NCBI GenBank assembly: GCA_001767915.1
Contig: MEMI01000010.1
Span: 1 to 32,661, forward strand
Origin: Alphaproteobacteria bacterium RIFCSPHIGHO2_02_FULL_46_13
Lineage (GTDB): Bacteria; Pseudomonadota; Alphaproteobacteria; Micavibrionales; Micavibrionaceae
Direction of reading: 5' to 3'
DNA length: 32,661 nt
Part shown: in pieces, positions 23,836 to 32,528 of the stretch
Position numbering within the stretch: position 1 is the stretch's first letter
Layout of the letters: the number at the start of each line of letters is the position of its first letter
The notes under the pieces: generated by a model
The model's database searches: none
Seen by the model: only the letters and a program-made list of their open reading frames with translations
Told to the model about the DNA's origin: nothing
Translations under genes and position numbers: made by a program

Positions 23836-25053
23836 TTATATATTTATATGTTCAAAACTTGCATAAATAGGCCCAAAGACCCCCGCAGCAATCCATAATA
23901 TCATTATACCAAGAAGAGCGGTTAGCATAGGCTCAATCATCGTGATCAATCCCTGCACCGCCTCGTCAACGTCCTTGGTATAGAATTCCGACACCTGCAT
24001 TAATACCGGAGTCAGATTACCTGATTCTTCTCCAATTTTAATCATGCGAATGACCAAAGTCGGGAATTCTCCCGATGAATTAAACGCTTGAGATAATGGA
24101 GCCCCTGCCTGTACACGTGCTTCCACCGTCTCCAACGCTTCGATCAAAGCCAAGTTTGTCACCGTCTTTTTTGCAGATTTCAAACAATTGATCACATCAA
24201 TCCCGCTTGAGAAAAGAGATCCAAATGTTTGAGAATACCTAGCAATAGAAATCTTACGAATGAGCACACCTGCAATCGGCATCCTCAAAAACCAAGAATC
24301 CATAGTATACGCAAACCCTTCCGAGCCCTTACGAATCGTTTTATATGTAATGAATAAAACGATAGGCGCTGCCAAAACCGCCCACCAATATTCTTGGAAA
24401 AACTCGGATGTCGCCATCAGGGACGTTGTCATAAAGGGAAGCTCCTGACCAAGGTTTTTAATAAAACCAACGATCTGCGGAACAACAACCCCCATCATAA
24501 CAACAATCGTCAAAATCACAACCACCAACAAAATTGTCGGGTACCTCGTTGCTTTCTTAATTTTTGTTTGCATATCATCCACCCATTTCAGGTATTTGAT
24601 GAGCTGGGTATATGATTTTTCAAGATCCCCCGTATCCTCCCCCGCTTTAATGAGAGAAACATAGAGACTGGTAAACACTTTTGGGTAATTCCCCAAGGAT
24701 TCAGAAAGGGAAGCACCATCAAAAACACTTCGGTGGACATCAGTCATAATATCTTTAAGTGTCTGGTTATCAGCAGAATCCCTCACATCAGCAAGAGAAT
24801 CAAGCATCGGAACACCCGCGGCTTGCAATTGCTCAAGATGCATAAAGAACTGAATTAGGTCTCTAGTTTTGATTTTGGGGCGCATAATAGAGAGACCACC
24901 TAAAGCAGACTCCTTTTGAACGGGAGAACAACTGACCAGCTCCATTCCAGAGCTTTTCAATTGATTATAGAGGTCAGCCTCATTGGCCGCAGAAACGACA
25001 CCGCGCACGGCTCGCCCTTTAGCGTTATAAGCTTTGTACTTATAAGGTTGAAT
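23836..25053 (-). CDS. Inner-membrane platform protein MshG/PilC/GspF-like, apparent ATT start
   Basis: 405 residues counted from the proposed ATT at 25053. Two T2SSF domains are visible, each with the helical bundle and GE(D/E)(T/S)G motif: SLIKAGEDTGDLEKSY and RMIKIGEESGNLTPVL. Three membrane segments are clear (TILLVVVILTIVVMMGVVV, YWWAVLAAPIVLFITYKT, MLTALLGIMILWIAAGVFG). The conserved N-terminal strand PYKYKAYNAKGRAVRGVVSA, universal in this family, lies upstream of the first standard start (GTG 25008). The only initiation site that includes it is an ATTATT pair located 3 and 6 bases after a strong TGGAGG. The frame is closed by a TAA four codons before the first ATT. The protein transmits ATPase motion to pilin assembly or extraction. 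Confidence 0.9.
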   Translation of the reverse strand: MQPYKYKAYNAKGRAVRGVVSAANEADLYNQLKSSGMELVSCSPVQKESALGGLSIMRPKIKTRDLIQFFMHLEQLQAAGVPMLDSLADVRDSADNQTLKDIMTDVHRSVFDGASLSESLGNYPKVFTSLYVSLIKAGEDTGDLEKSYTQLIKYLKWVDDMQTKIKKATRYPTILLVVVILTIVVMMGVVVPQIVGFIKNLGQELPFMTTSLMATSEFFQEYWWAVLAAPIVLFITYKTIRKGSEGFAYTMDSWFLRMPIAGVLIRKISIARYSQTFGSLFSSGIDVINCLKSAKKTVTNLALIEALETVEARVQAGAPLSQAFNSSGEFPTLVIRMIKIGEESGNLTPVLMQVSEFYTKDVDEAVQGLITMIEPMLTALLGIMILWIAAGVFGPIYASFEHINI

Positions 25054-25059
25054 AATAGA

Positions 25060-25065
25060 CCTCCA
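25060..25065 (-). promoter_or_regulatory. Strong Shine-Dalgarno that decides the ATT start of the platform gene
   Basis: On the minus strand TGGAGG is followed by TCT, ATT, ATT, CAA. The second ATT is 6 bases from GGAGG, a normal distance. No ATG, GTG or TTG lies within reach, whereas GTG 25008 is about 50 bases away and has no ribosome site of its own. Confidence 0.7.
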
Positions 25066-25095
25066 AAATTAGTATAAAAAGTGCCAGAACTGGCT

Positions 25096-26970
25096 CTAAT
25101 CCTTGTGTATATGAACTGCACCAGCAACTTCTTCGAGACTGGTAATACCGTCCAATACCTTGAGGATACCATCATCTCGCATATTTTTGAATCCCTTTTG
25201 TTGCGCCACACGCTTTAATTCTACTTTTGTCCCGCCGCGCGCAACAACTTCATCCAAATCTTCATCCATCAGCAAGATTTCTGCAATGGCGACACGACCT
25301 TTATAACCTTGACCGGAACAGGCATTACACCCCCCCTGCGCTGCCTTAAAGATTGTACGCGGGTCATCCGCCTCAATCCCCAGAATTTTACATTGTTCTG
25401 GATTAGGGGCAATTTCCACCTTACATTCAGGACATAATTTTCTGACAAGACGTTGCGCAAACACGGCAATGACCGCCCCAGCAATCATCCCTGGCTTCAA
25501 CCCCATATCAATCAAACGCGGGAAAGCACCAAACGAGTCGTTGGTGTGCAGCGTTGTATAAACTTGGTGCCCCGTCATCGCGGCCTTCAACGCCATCTCC
25601 CCCGTCACCCCGTCACGAATTTCACCAATAAAAATAATATCAGGGTCTTGACGCAGCAAAGCCTTAATACCATCGGCAAATTCGAGAATTCCTTCACGCA
25701 CATAGGTCTGGCGGATCATCGGCAGAGAATACTCAACAGGATCTTCCAATGTCTGAATATTCACTTCTACCTTATTGATTTCATTAATCATTGAGTAAAG
25801 GGATGTACTTTTACCACTCCCCGTTGGACCGGTAACGATAATAATCCCCTCCGGACGGCTCTGTGCACGACGAATTCGCGATAGGTTTTCGGGACTAAAT
25901 CCCAATTTTTCCAATGGCTTAATACTGGCACTTTTATCCAAAACACGAAGAACGATATTCTCGCCATGAACTGTCGGCAGAGAGGACACACGGAAGTCCG
26001 CCTCTCTATCCCCGATATTCAAATTGAAACGACCATCCTGAGGTGCCAATTTATCGGCAATATTCATTTTGGACATAATTTTGATACGTTGCGAAATACC
26101 GTTCCAGAGTTTTCTATGGAGAATCTGTGCGGTAAACAGCACCCCATCCAGACGGTAACGAAGTCGTACGAAGTTTTCTTCTGGTTCAAAGTGCAAGTCG
26201 GATACACCGGTTTTAACCGCTTCGATCATCAGCGCATTCACCAAACGAACAATCGGATGGGAATACGCCTGATCTTCGGAAACTTTTACCACATCTTCGG
26301 GGTTTGATTTCCCCGAATCCAGCTCTTTCAAAATATCTTCGATAACACTTGAATAGCCATAAGCCGCATCAATCGCATCAGATAAAACCGATGGTGTTGC
26401 AATAAGGTATTTTACAACGGTTGTTTTAGGGACAATCCGCTTAATACTATCCATCGCGACAATGTCGTAAGGGTCAATAACAGCAAAGACGGCCACATCT
26501 TCCCGAAAGGAAACAGGTAGAATTCTAAGTTTCTTAGCCTCATCTTTCCGAAGCAACGCTAAGGCATCGCCATCAAAAACAGTTGATTTCGGCTCAAATA
26601 CATCATGCCCCGAGCTATCCGCCAAAAACTCGACCAACTGGTTTTCGGTAATAAAGCCAAGCTCGATCAGAACCTGCCCCAGTAATTTACCGCTAATTTT
26701 CTTTTCTTGAAGAGCAACATTCAGTTGCTCAAGAGTAATCATCCCGTGGGCAACCATACGTTCGCCCATACGACCACGGGGATCCATCCCCTTAGCTTGA
26801 TCTTCAAAAACCCGATTGCCCGCTTCCGTCAGAACACTCGATTTTTTTACCAGAGCACCCCCGCCGAAGCCAGCATCACCAGATTTTCCTTTACCGACCT
26901 CATCAAGACGAGCAGGAAGATTTGAATCTCCGCCCACTTTCTGCTTTCCGGTTAAATCAATTACTTCCAT
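25096..26970 (-). CDS. Type IV pilus/MSHA assembly ATPase, MshE/PilB/GspE-like
   Basis: A 624-residue cytoplasmic hexameric ATPase that powers pilus extension. A Gly/Lys-rich N-terminal tail (1-60) leads into an MshEN/GspE N1-type domain (about 65-205: GERMVAHGMITLEQLNVAL, KLLGQVLIELGFITENQL). In MshE this domain binds c-di-GMP through such RLGxx/L-rich repeats; binding here is inferred. Then come Walker A GPTGSGKST (381-389), the Asp box TLEDPVEY, Walker B DPDIIFIGEIRD (442-453), the His box AAMTGHQVYTTLHTND and the zinc tetracysteine Cys513, Cys516, Cys548, Cys551 (LCPEC, GGCNACSG). The ATG has AGGA 7 bases upstream. It is the first gene of the minus-strand block; the platform gene follows after 42 bases. 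Confidence 0.95.
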   Translation of the reverse strand: MEVIDLTGKQKVGGDSNLPARLDEVGKGKSGDAGFGGGALVKKSSVLTEAGNRVFEDQAKGMDPRGRMGERMVAHGMITLEQLNVALQEKKISGKLLGQVLIELGFITENQLVEFLADSSGHDVFEPKSTVFDGDALALLRKDEAKKLRILPVSFREDVAVFAVIDPYDIVAMDSIKRIVPKTTVVKYLIATPSVLSDAIDAAYGYSSVIEDILKELDSGKSNPEDVVKVSEDQAYSHPIVRLVNALMIEAVKTGVSDLHFEPEENFVRLRYRLDGVLFTAQILHRKLWNGISQRIKIMSKMNIADKLAPQDGRFNLNIGDREADFRVSSLPTVHGENIVLRVLDKSASIKPLEKLGFSPENLSRIRRAQSRPEGIIIVTGPTGSGKSTSLYSMINEINKVEVNIQTLEDPVEYSLPMIRQTYVREGILEFADGIKALLRQDPDIIFIGEIRDGVTGEMALKAAMTGHQVYTTLHTNDSFGAFPRLIDMGLKPGMIAGAVIAVFAQRLVRKLCPECKVEIAPNPEQCKILGIEADDPRTIFKAAQGGCNACSGQGYKGRVAIAEILLMDEDLDEVVARGGTKVELKRVAQQKGFKNMRDDGILKVLDGITSLEEVAGAVHIHKD

Positions 26971-27081
26971 CTGGGGTTCCTATAATAAGAAAATATGCCA
27001 ATTTCTGAAAAAGGCTAGAGTTGAATATCCAATTAAACAGATTAAGGGGAAAGTGTTAAAAAAAACTTATGTTTTTGAGTA

Positions 27082-27109
27082 TTGCAAAAATGAATGAACA
27101 ATGTAGGAT
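27082..27109 (+). promoter_or_regulatory. Weak candidate promoter for the gene at 27147
   Basis: TTGCAA (27082-27087), a 16-base spacer and TAGGAT (27104-27109), each 4 of 6. A perfect TATAAT also occurs on the plus strand at 26981-26986 but has no -35 partner. This 176-base divergent gap must also hold the promoter of the pilus block, which I could not locate. Confidence 0.25.
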
Positions 27110-27146
27110 TTCCGCAGAAAAAAACGCTCCCAGAAGGCGATACAAT

Positions 27147-27587
27147 ATGGCAATCGAAATCAGACGCTTAATTTTTAACCATAACGAAGCCATTGAGGCG
27201 ATCAAAGCTTATGCAGCAAAAAATAATGTTACCTTCCCTAACGGAAAAATCATCCGTGCGAAGTTTGCAGGGCTAGCTGAATTTGAAATCAATGCCTTTA
27301 AACAGATAAAATCCGAGGTTCAGGGAAGCTATAATGTGAAAGAAGACCCTCGCGCGGTCATTCTGACCATTTTCTCGGAGGAAACGCTGGAGCAGAAATA
27401 TTTTAACCTAACCGCCAATTTCATAAGCATCGCGCTGATTGAATATTGCTTCGCTCATAAGATCATGCTGCCAAAAGATGCCGAGAAAAGTCTGGATATG
27501 ACCGACTTTAACATGTGCCTAGACATCAGCCGCGATAGCTTCACTGGAAGCGACAAATCGGAAGCCCGTCTTTCTCTCGAGGATTAA
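27147..27587 (+). CDS. Small soluble protein of unknown function
   Basis: 146 residues from ATG 27147 (MAIEIRRLIFNHNEA), which has AGAAGG 9 bases upstream. An in-frame start at 27069 would add an unlikely 26-residue leader. I do not recognise the family. It has no signal peptide or transmembrane helix. The sequence alternates helices and strands: EAIEAIKAYAAKNNV, then GKIIRAKFAGL, then AVILTIFSEETLEQKYF, which resembles a short beta strand before a helix, and FISIALIEYCFAHKI near the end. It is followed by pgsA after 70 bases. It is divergent from mshE, so it could be linked to the pilus block, but nothing in its sequence requires that. Confidence 0.8.
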   Translation: MAIEIRRLIFNHNEAIEAIKAYAAKNNVTFPNGKIIRAKFAGLAEFEINAFKQIKSEVQGSYNVKEDPRAVILTIFSEETLEQKYFNLTANFISIALIEYCFAHKIMLPKDAEKSLDMTDFNMCLDISRDSFTGSDKSEARLSLED

Positions 27588-27657
27588 ACGTTTCTTTTAT
27601 GTGAATAAATCGTTTTAACCAGTTGAAGCGGTTTAAAAATATTCGTAAAAGTAACCC

Positions 27658-28206
27658 ATGAAAAATTTACCGAACGCCATGACAATTGGGAGATTGATGA
27701 CTCTCCCACTCCTCGTTATCCTGATGATGATTGACGCCTCTTGGGCGGCATGGTCAGCTCTAGGGATTTACACTCTCGGATGCATTACCGACTATCTGGA
27801 TGGCTATATCGCAAGACGTTATAAGCTCGAGAGTAATTTCGGGAAGTTTTTAGACCCCGTTGCCGATAAAATTTTTATTGCAACAGTGCTGATCAGTCTT
27901 GTTGCAAATGGTAATCTCGGTGGGTTGTGGGTGACCCCTGTCCTTTTAATTTTGTGCCGCGAATTTTTGATCTCGGGTCTGCGTGAATTTTTTGGCCCAC
28001 AGAATATCCAGTTCCCCGTATCCAAATTGGCGAAATGGAAAACCGGAATTCAGATGTTTGCCCTCGGGTTTTTGATTATGGGGCAATATGGCGTACCTGT
28101 CCTGCCGCTCAATATCGAGATTGGTTATACCCTCCTCATCGCGGCAACTATTTTAACGGTCATCACAGGATGGACGTATGTTAAAGAAGGAATGAAACAT
28201 CTTTAA
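27658..28206 (+). CDS. pgsA: CDP-diacylglycerol-glycerol-3-phosphate 3-phosphatidyltransferase
   Basis: Makes phosphatidylglycerol phosphate from CDP-diacylglycerol and glycerol-3-phosphate, the committed step to phosphatidylglycerol and cardiolipin. The 182-residue integral membrane protein has the CDP-alcohol phosphatidyltransferase signature D(x2)DG(x2)AR(x8)G(x3)D(x3)D from Asp45 to Asp70 (DYLDGYIARR, FGKFLDPVAD). Other family features are the N-terminal NLPNAMTIGRL and several hydrophobic helices. Length matches bacterial PgsA. The ribosome site is weak. The pyrD start follows the stop by one base, so the two are cotranscribed. Confidence 0.95.
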   Translation: MKNLPNAMTIGRLMTLPLLVILMMIDASWAAWSALGIYTLGCITDYLDGYIARRYKLESNFGKFLDPVADKIFIATVLISLVANGNLGGLWVTPVLLILCREFLISGLREFFGPQNIQFPVSKLAKWKTGIQMFALGFLIMGQYGVPVLPLNIEIGYTLLIAATILTVITGWTYVKEGMKHL

Positions 28207-28207
28207 A

Positions 28208-29299
28208 ATGTATCAAAGTTTAAAACCCCTCCTCTTTTGCTTGCCCGCCGAAACTGCACACCGCCTGACCTTGGCGGCGCTGAAATACACTCCGACGGCT
28301 TTGCTTCCTCATTACGCATCCAACTCACCCGAACTCAAAGTCACTCTCTGGGGACGGGTTTTCCCGAACCCTGTCGGACTGGCGGCGGGCTTTGATAAAA
28401 ATGCCGAAAGTTTGAACGGACTCTTTCATTTGGGCTTTGGATTTATCGAGGCCGGAACGGTCACCGTAAAACCGCAATCAGGAAACCCACGTCCCCGTGT
28501 CTTCCGCGAGCCTAAATTTAATGCGGTCATCAACCGTATGGGATTCCCGAATTGTGGCGTGGCGGCGTTCAAAGATAACCTCCGTAAATTCCTTGAGAAA
28601 AAACCACGCCCTACCGGTGTACTGGGTTTGAATATCGGAATGAACAAAGACCAAACCGAACCCGCAAAAGATTACACGGCGTTAGTCAGATCATTGGCCC
28701 CTATGGCAGATTATCTGACCATCAATATCTCCTCCCCCAATACTCCGGGGCTTCGTAATTTACAGGAAAAAGGGCCGCTCACCGAACTCCTGACCGCCGT
28801 ACTTGCCGAACGCAAGGCATCCTGCGGGGAATTTCCACCACCACTCTTCGTCAAACTCGCGCCCGATTTAACCGATGCGCAAATTCAGGATATCGCATCC
28901 GTTCTGCTGGAACTGAAAATTGATGGGGTTATCCTTAGTAATACAACGCTATCTCGCCCCGAAGAACTGCCAACATCCTTCCGCGAACAAAAAGGCGGAT
29001 TGAGCGGCGCGCCCTTAACCGACCTTTCAACCGCCGTTATTCGCCAATTTTACGCGGTGACCAAGGGACAAATCCCGATTATCGGGGTCGGCGGCATCGG
29101 GAATGCGATGGATGCCTATGCAAAAATCCGCGCTGGAGCATCCCTTGTCCAGCTTTATAGCAATTTAATCTTCCAAGGCCCGTCATTACCAAGTATGATC
29201 AACAAAGGTTTGCTTGATTTGCTTGCCCAAGATGGCTTTAAGCATATTTCCGAAGCAGTTGGCGCAGATCACAGAACAAATGACAGGGAAGCAATATAA
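28208..29299 (+). CDS. pyrD: Dihydroorotate dehydrogenase (quinone), class 2
   Basis: Oxidises dihydroorotate to orotate in pyrimidine synthesis, passing electrons from FMN to membrane quinone. The 363-residue protein has the amphipathic N-terminal helical domain of class 2 enzymes (MYQSLKPLLFCLPAETAHRL), then an FMN-binding barrel: NPVGLAAGFDKNAE, NRMGFPNCG, LTINISSPNTPGLRNLQ with the class 2 catalytic Ser region, FVKLAPDLTD, VILSNTT and PIIGVGGIGNAMDAYAKIRAG. The ribosome site lies within the end of pgsA. The TipF-like gene begins 5 bases after the stop. Confidence 0.97.
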   Translation: MYQSLKPLLFCLPAETAHRLTLAALKYTPTALLPHYASNSPELKVTLWGRVFPNPVGLAAGFDKNAESLNGLFHLGFGFIEAGTVTVKPQSGNPRPRVFREPKFNAVINRMGFPNCGVAAFKDNLRKFLEKKPRPTGVLGLNIGMNKDQTEPAKDYTALVRSLAPMADYLTINISSPNTPGLRNLQEKGPLTELLTAVLAERKASCGEFPPPLFVKLAPDLTDAQIQDIASVLLELKIDGVILSNTTLSRPEELPTSFREQKGGLSGAPLTDLSTAVIRQFYAVTKGQIPIIGVGGIGNAMDAYAKIRAGASLVQLYSNLIFQGPSLPSMINKGLLDLLAQDGFKHISEAVGADHRTNDREAI

Positions 29300-29304
29300 G
29301 AAAA

Positions 29305-30714
29305 ATGTTCAACGTGATTGATAAACTAACCCAATACCCATCTTTCTGGCTCGGCGTTTATATATGCGGTTCAGGCATGGTGATTGCGACCATCGCAGGG
29401 ACAGCGGGCGCTGTTGCGGCGGGGTCGGCGACGGGTTTCTTTTTGCTCGCAGGAACATTCGGATATGAATCCTTGACCCGTCGCGGGTTAGAGGAGAAAA
29501 TCGGCAAGCGTGTCGCCCGTATGGAACAGGCACAAGAGAAAATGCACCGTGATTTATCACGCACCCGCAATGATATTGACCTGTTAAAAGACGATATGTC
29601 CGAAACCGCCCAGACCTTAAACCGCGAAGTCCATAAAATCCTTAATCAAGCTGAACCTGCGGCGCGTGCCCCGGCACAAGCCATGCGCCTGATGCAGAAA
29701 TCATTTGAACGGATGGGAAATAAGGGAAATAAGGCCCGTGATCCTCAAAGCTTTATGCCTCAACAAGCTCCGGCAAACGAAGTTGAACACGCCCCAACTG
29801 AAATAGAGCTGAAAGCACCAGCGCGTCCTTCTGCCGTGCAATCCAAAACGCAAAAATACAAAGACCTGTTGCTGATGGCTGCCTCTCGCCAGAAAGAAAT
29901 GGGGACGGAAGAAAAACGTGAACCGCAATTCACACAAACAACGCCAGAATATTCGGACACCGTGATTGCCGAACTGATCAATCATGCCATTGAAAATGAA
30001 CGGATTGAAATTTTCGCGCAACCGATTGTCAAACTGCCTTCACGCCGTTTGCAATATCTGGAACTCTTTGCGCGTATTCGCGCCCGTTCAGGTATTTATC
30101 TGACGGCCGAGAATTATCGCCCGATGGCCGAGAAAGAAACAAAGATTGAAAATGTCGATCATTTGTTACTCCTCCATGTGTTAGAAACCGTCCGTAATGA
30201 TTCACGGCGCGGCATTGATATTGGCTATTTTATCAATATTTCCTCACGCTGCCTCAAAGATAAAAATTACATGACAGATTTGTTAGAATTTGTACGGATG
30301 CGCCGAGAACTCGCACCTCATCTGGTGTTTGAACTGCAATATGCAGACATTCAAAACCTCTCCCCCGCTTGCTTTAAAATGATTGACGGGTTGTCCCATA
30401 TCGGATGCAAATTCTCGGTCGATAATATTTCGGATTCAAATTTCAATGCCGACGATCTGGCCGAGAAAGGTTTCTCCTTCCTCAAATTCAACGCCGGAAA
30501 ATTGATGGAAATGTGTTCGTCTTCTCGCGGTGAGATGGAAGTGGCCAGAATGAAATCGGCACTTGATAAATCACGCCTTACACTCATTGTTGAAAAACTT
30601 GAAACCGAACATGATTTAAAAGAACTTCTCGATTTCGAGATTGATTTAGGCGAAGGCTATCTCTTCGGGCGTCCGGATTTGGAAATGGCCTACCGCCCTC
30701 GCCGCACAGCTTAA
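29305..30714 (+). CDS. TipF-like membrane protein with degenerate EAL domain
   Basis: 469 residues laid out like Caulobacter TipF, a polar c-di-GMP receptor needed for flagellum assembly. Two N-terminal membrane helices (about 13-33 and 36-53) are followed by a coiled coil (about 62-115: KIGKRVARMEQAQEKMHRDL), a variable linker, and an EAL domain at about 212-460. The EAL active site is degraded. The signature motif reads ELF, the metal-binding ITE segment reads FELQ, and DDFGTG is replaced by DNISDSN. Lys in FLKFNAG, Glu in VEKLE and GYLFGRP remain. It is therefore likely non-catalytic and perhaps a c-di-GMP sensor. It shares a plus-strand run with pyrD. Orthology to TipF is inferred from layout. 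Confidence 0.75.
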   Translation: MFNVIDKLTQYPSFWLGVYICGSGMVIATIAGTAGAVAAGSATGFFLLAGTFGYESLTRRGLEEKIGKRVARMEQAQEKMHRDLSRTRNDIDLLKDDMSETAQTLNREVHKILNQAEPAARAPAQAMRLMQKSFERMGNKGNKARDPQSFMPQQAPANEVEHAPTEIELKAPARPSAVQSKTQKYKDLLLMAASRQKEMGTEEKREPQFTQTTPEYSDTVIAELINHAIENERIEIFAQPIVKLPSRRLQYLELFARIRARSGIYLTAENYRPMAEKETKIENVDHLLLLHVLETVRNDSRRGIDIGYFINISSRCLKDKNYMTDLLEFVRMRRELAPHLVFELQYADIQNLSPACFKMIDGLSHIGCKFSVDNISDSNFNADDLAEKGFSFLKFNAGKLMEMCSSSRGEMEVARMKSALDKSRLTLIVEKLETEHDLKELLDFEIDLGEGYLFGRPDLEMAYRPRRTA

Positions 30715-30740
30715 TAAAAAATATATCGGAGTTACATAGT

Positions 30741-32528
30741 ATGAAAAAACTTCCACTCTTCCTGACATTAAGCCTGCTCTCATTCAGCGCAATGGCAGGC
30801 ACTCCGAAACCTGCAATCTCTCTGTATGGTGATTTGAAATACCCTGCCGACTTCAAACATTTCAACTATGTGAATCCTGATGCGCCAAAGGGTGGCGAAC
30901 TCAAACTCTCTGCCATCGGATCATTCGATAATCTCAATCCTTATATCATTAAGGGCGAGGCCGCAGACGGCGTGGACGCCCTGACCAACGTCACATTAAT
31001 GACCCAAAGCTATGACGAGGCCTTCTCGATGTACGCCATGCTTGCCGAAACGGTTGAACTCGCGGATGATCACTCCTCCATCACCTTCAACCTCAATCCA
31101 AAAGCCGTTTGGGATGATGGCAAAGCAATCACTGCGGATGATGTTGTCTGGACATTTAATACACTTCAAAAAGACGGCGCACCGTTTTACCGTGCTTATT
31201 ATTCAGACGTGGCAAAGGTCACGGCAGACAGCAAACAAAAAGTAACCTTCACTTTTAAAACAAAAGAAAACCGTGAACTGCCGTTGATTATCGCGCAAAT
31301 GCCGATCCTCCCCAAACATTACTGGGCTGATAAAAAATTCGCGGAGACAACCTTAACACCACCTGTTGCGGGTGGCCCATATAAAATATCCAAAGTGGAT
31401 GCAGGGCGCACAATCGAATTTACGCGCAAAAAAGATTGGTGGGGCAATGCCCTGCCGACCAATAAAGGCCGTTATAATTTTGACAAAATTACCTACACTT
31501 ATTTCCGTGATCAGAATGTGGCGCTTGAGGCTTTCTTCGCAGGTCAATTTGATTTCCAACAAGAAAGCATCGCCAAACTCTGGCAAAGTGCCTATAACGC
31601 ACCACCCGTAAATGACGGACGCATCATCAAGAAAGAAATTGAAAATACGCGCCCCGTGGGGATGCAGGCTTTCCTCTATAACGTCCGCCGCCCTGTGTTC
31701 CAAGATATCGCCGTACGTAAGGCTTTGGCCTATGCCTTTGACTTTGACTGGGAAAACAAACAATTTGCTTTCGGGTCTTATAAACGCACACGCAGCTATT
31801 TTGAAAACTCTGAGCTTGCAGCAACTGGCCTCCCGTCTCCTAAAGAACTGGCTCTCCTCGAACCTTTAAAAGACAAAGTTCCTGCGGAAGTTTTCGCGAC
31901 AAGTTATAACCCACCCTCAACAGATGGCAGCGGGAATAACCGCGCCAATCTGAAAACAGCATCCGACATATTGGACGCCGCAGGATATAAACTCGGCAAA
32001 GATGGAATCCGTGTGCATGAGAAAACAGGTGTTCGCCTTTCTTTTGAATTTGTTGAATCAAATCCGGCATTCGAACGTTGGATTTTGCCTTTCTCGCAAA
32101 ACCTGAAACGCATCGGTGTCGAATGTAAATTCCGCGTACTGGACAGCACCCAATATATCAACCGCATGCAGAAATTCGATTTTGACATGACGACCAGTGT
32201 CATAGGACAATCCGACAGCCCAGGCAATGAACAACGCGAATTCTGGACATCTGCCAAAGCCGACATGGTCGGATCACGCAATTATATCGGCATCAAAAAT
32301 CCTGCCGTTGATATATTGGTTGATAAACTAATTGCATCCAGCACCCGCGAAGACCTGATCGCCTCAACCCGCGCCCTCGACCGCGTCCTGCAATGGAATT
32401 ACTATGCCATCCCGAACTGGTTCTACAACAAATGGCGCCTCGCATGGTGGTCAAAATTAGAACACCCCGAAAAATTATCGGGAATGACGCCAGCCGTTGT
32501 TGATACTTGGTGGGTGAAAGAAAAATAA
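30741..32528 (+). CDS. yejA: YejA-like periplasmic peptide/microcin C-type solute-binding protein
   Basis: 595 residues. A signal peptide (MKKLPLFLTLSLLSFSAMA) is followed by a family 5 extracellular solute-binding fold. Family markers are ISLYGDLKYPADFKHFNYVNPDAPKGG (quoted here only to show the YejA-type start), FDNLNPYIIKG, WDDGKAITADDVVWTF, GGPYKISKVDAGRTIEF, RKALAYAFDFDWEN and a Trp-rich end (NKWRLAWWSKLEHP). YejA proteins bind oligopeptides, or microcin C in E. coli, for the YejBEF importer. Here no yejB, yejE or yejF follows within the window; a hydrolase gene begins at the next base. A CGGAG ribosome site lies about 10 bases before the ATG. Confidence 0.92.
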   Translation: MKKLPLFLTLSLLSFSAMAGTPKPAISLYGDLKYPADFKHFNYVNPDAPKGGELKLSAIGSFDNLNPYIIKGEAADGVDALTNVTLMTQSYDEAFSMYAMLAETVELADDHSSITFNLNPKAVWDDGKAITADDVVWTFNTLQKDGAPFYRAYYSDVAKVTADSKQKVTFTFKTKENRELPLIIAQMPILPKHYWADKKFAETTLTPPVAGGPYKISKVDAGRTIEFTRKKDWWGNALPTNKGRYNFDKITYTYFRDQNVALEAFFAGQFDFQQESIAKLWQSAYNAPPVNDGRIIKKEIENTRPVGMQAFLYNVRRPVFQDIAVRKALAYAFDFDWENKQFAFGSYKRTRSYFENSELAATGLPSPKELALLEPLKDKVPAEVFATSYNPPSTDGSGNNRANLKTASDILDAAGYKLGKDGIRVHEKTGVRLSFEFVESNPAFERWILPFSQNLKRIGVECKFRVLDSTQYINRMQKFDFDMTTSVIGQSDSPGNEQREFWTSAKADMVGSRNYIGIKNPAVDILVDKLIASSTREDLIASTRALDRVLQWNYYAIPNWFYNKWRLAWWSKLEHPEKLSGMTPAVVDTWWVKEK

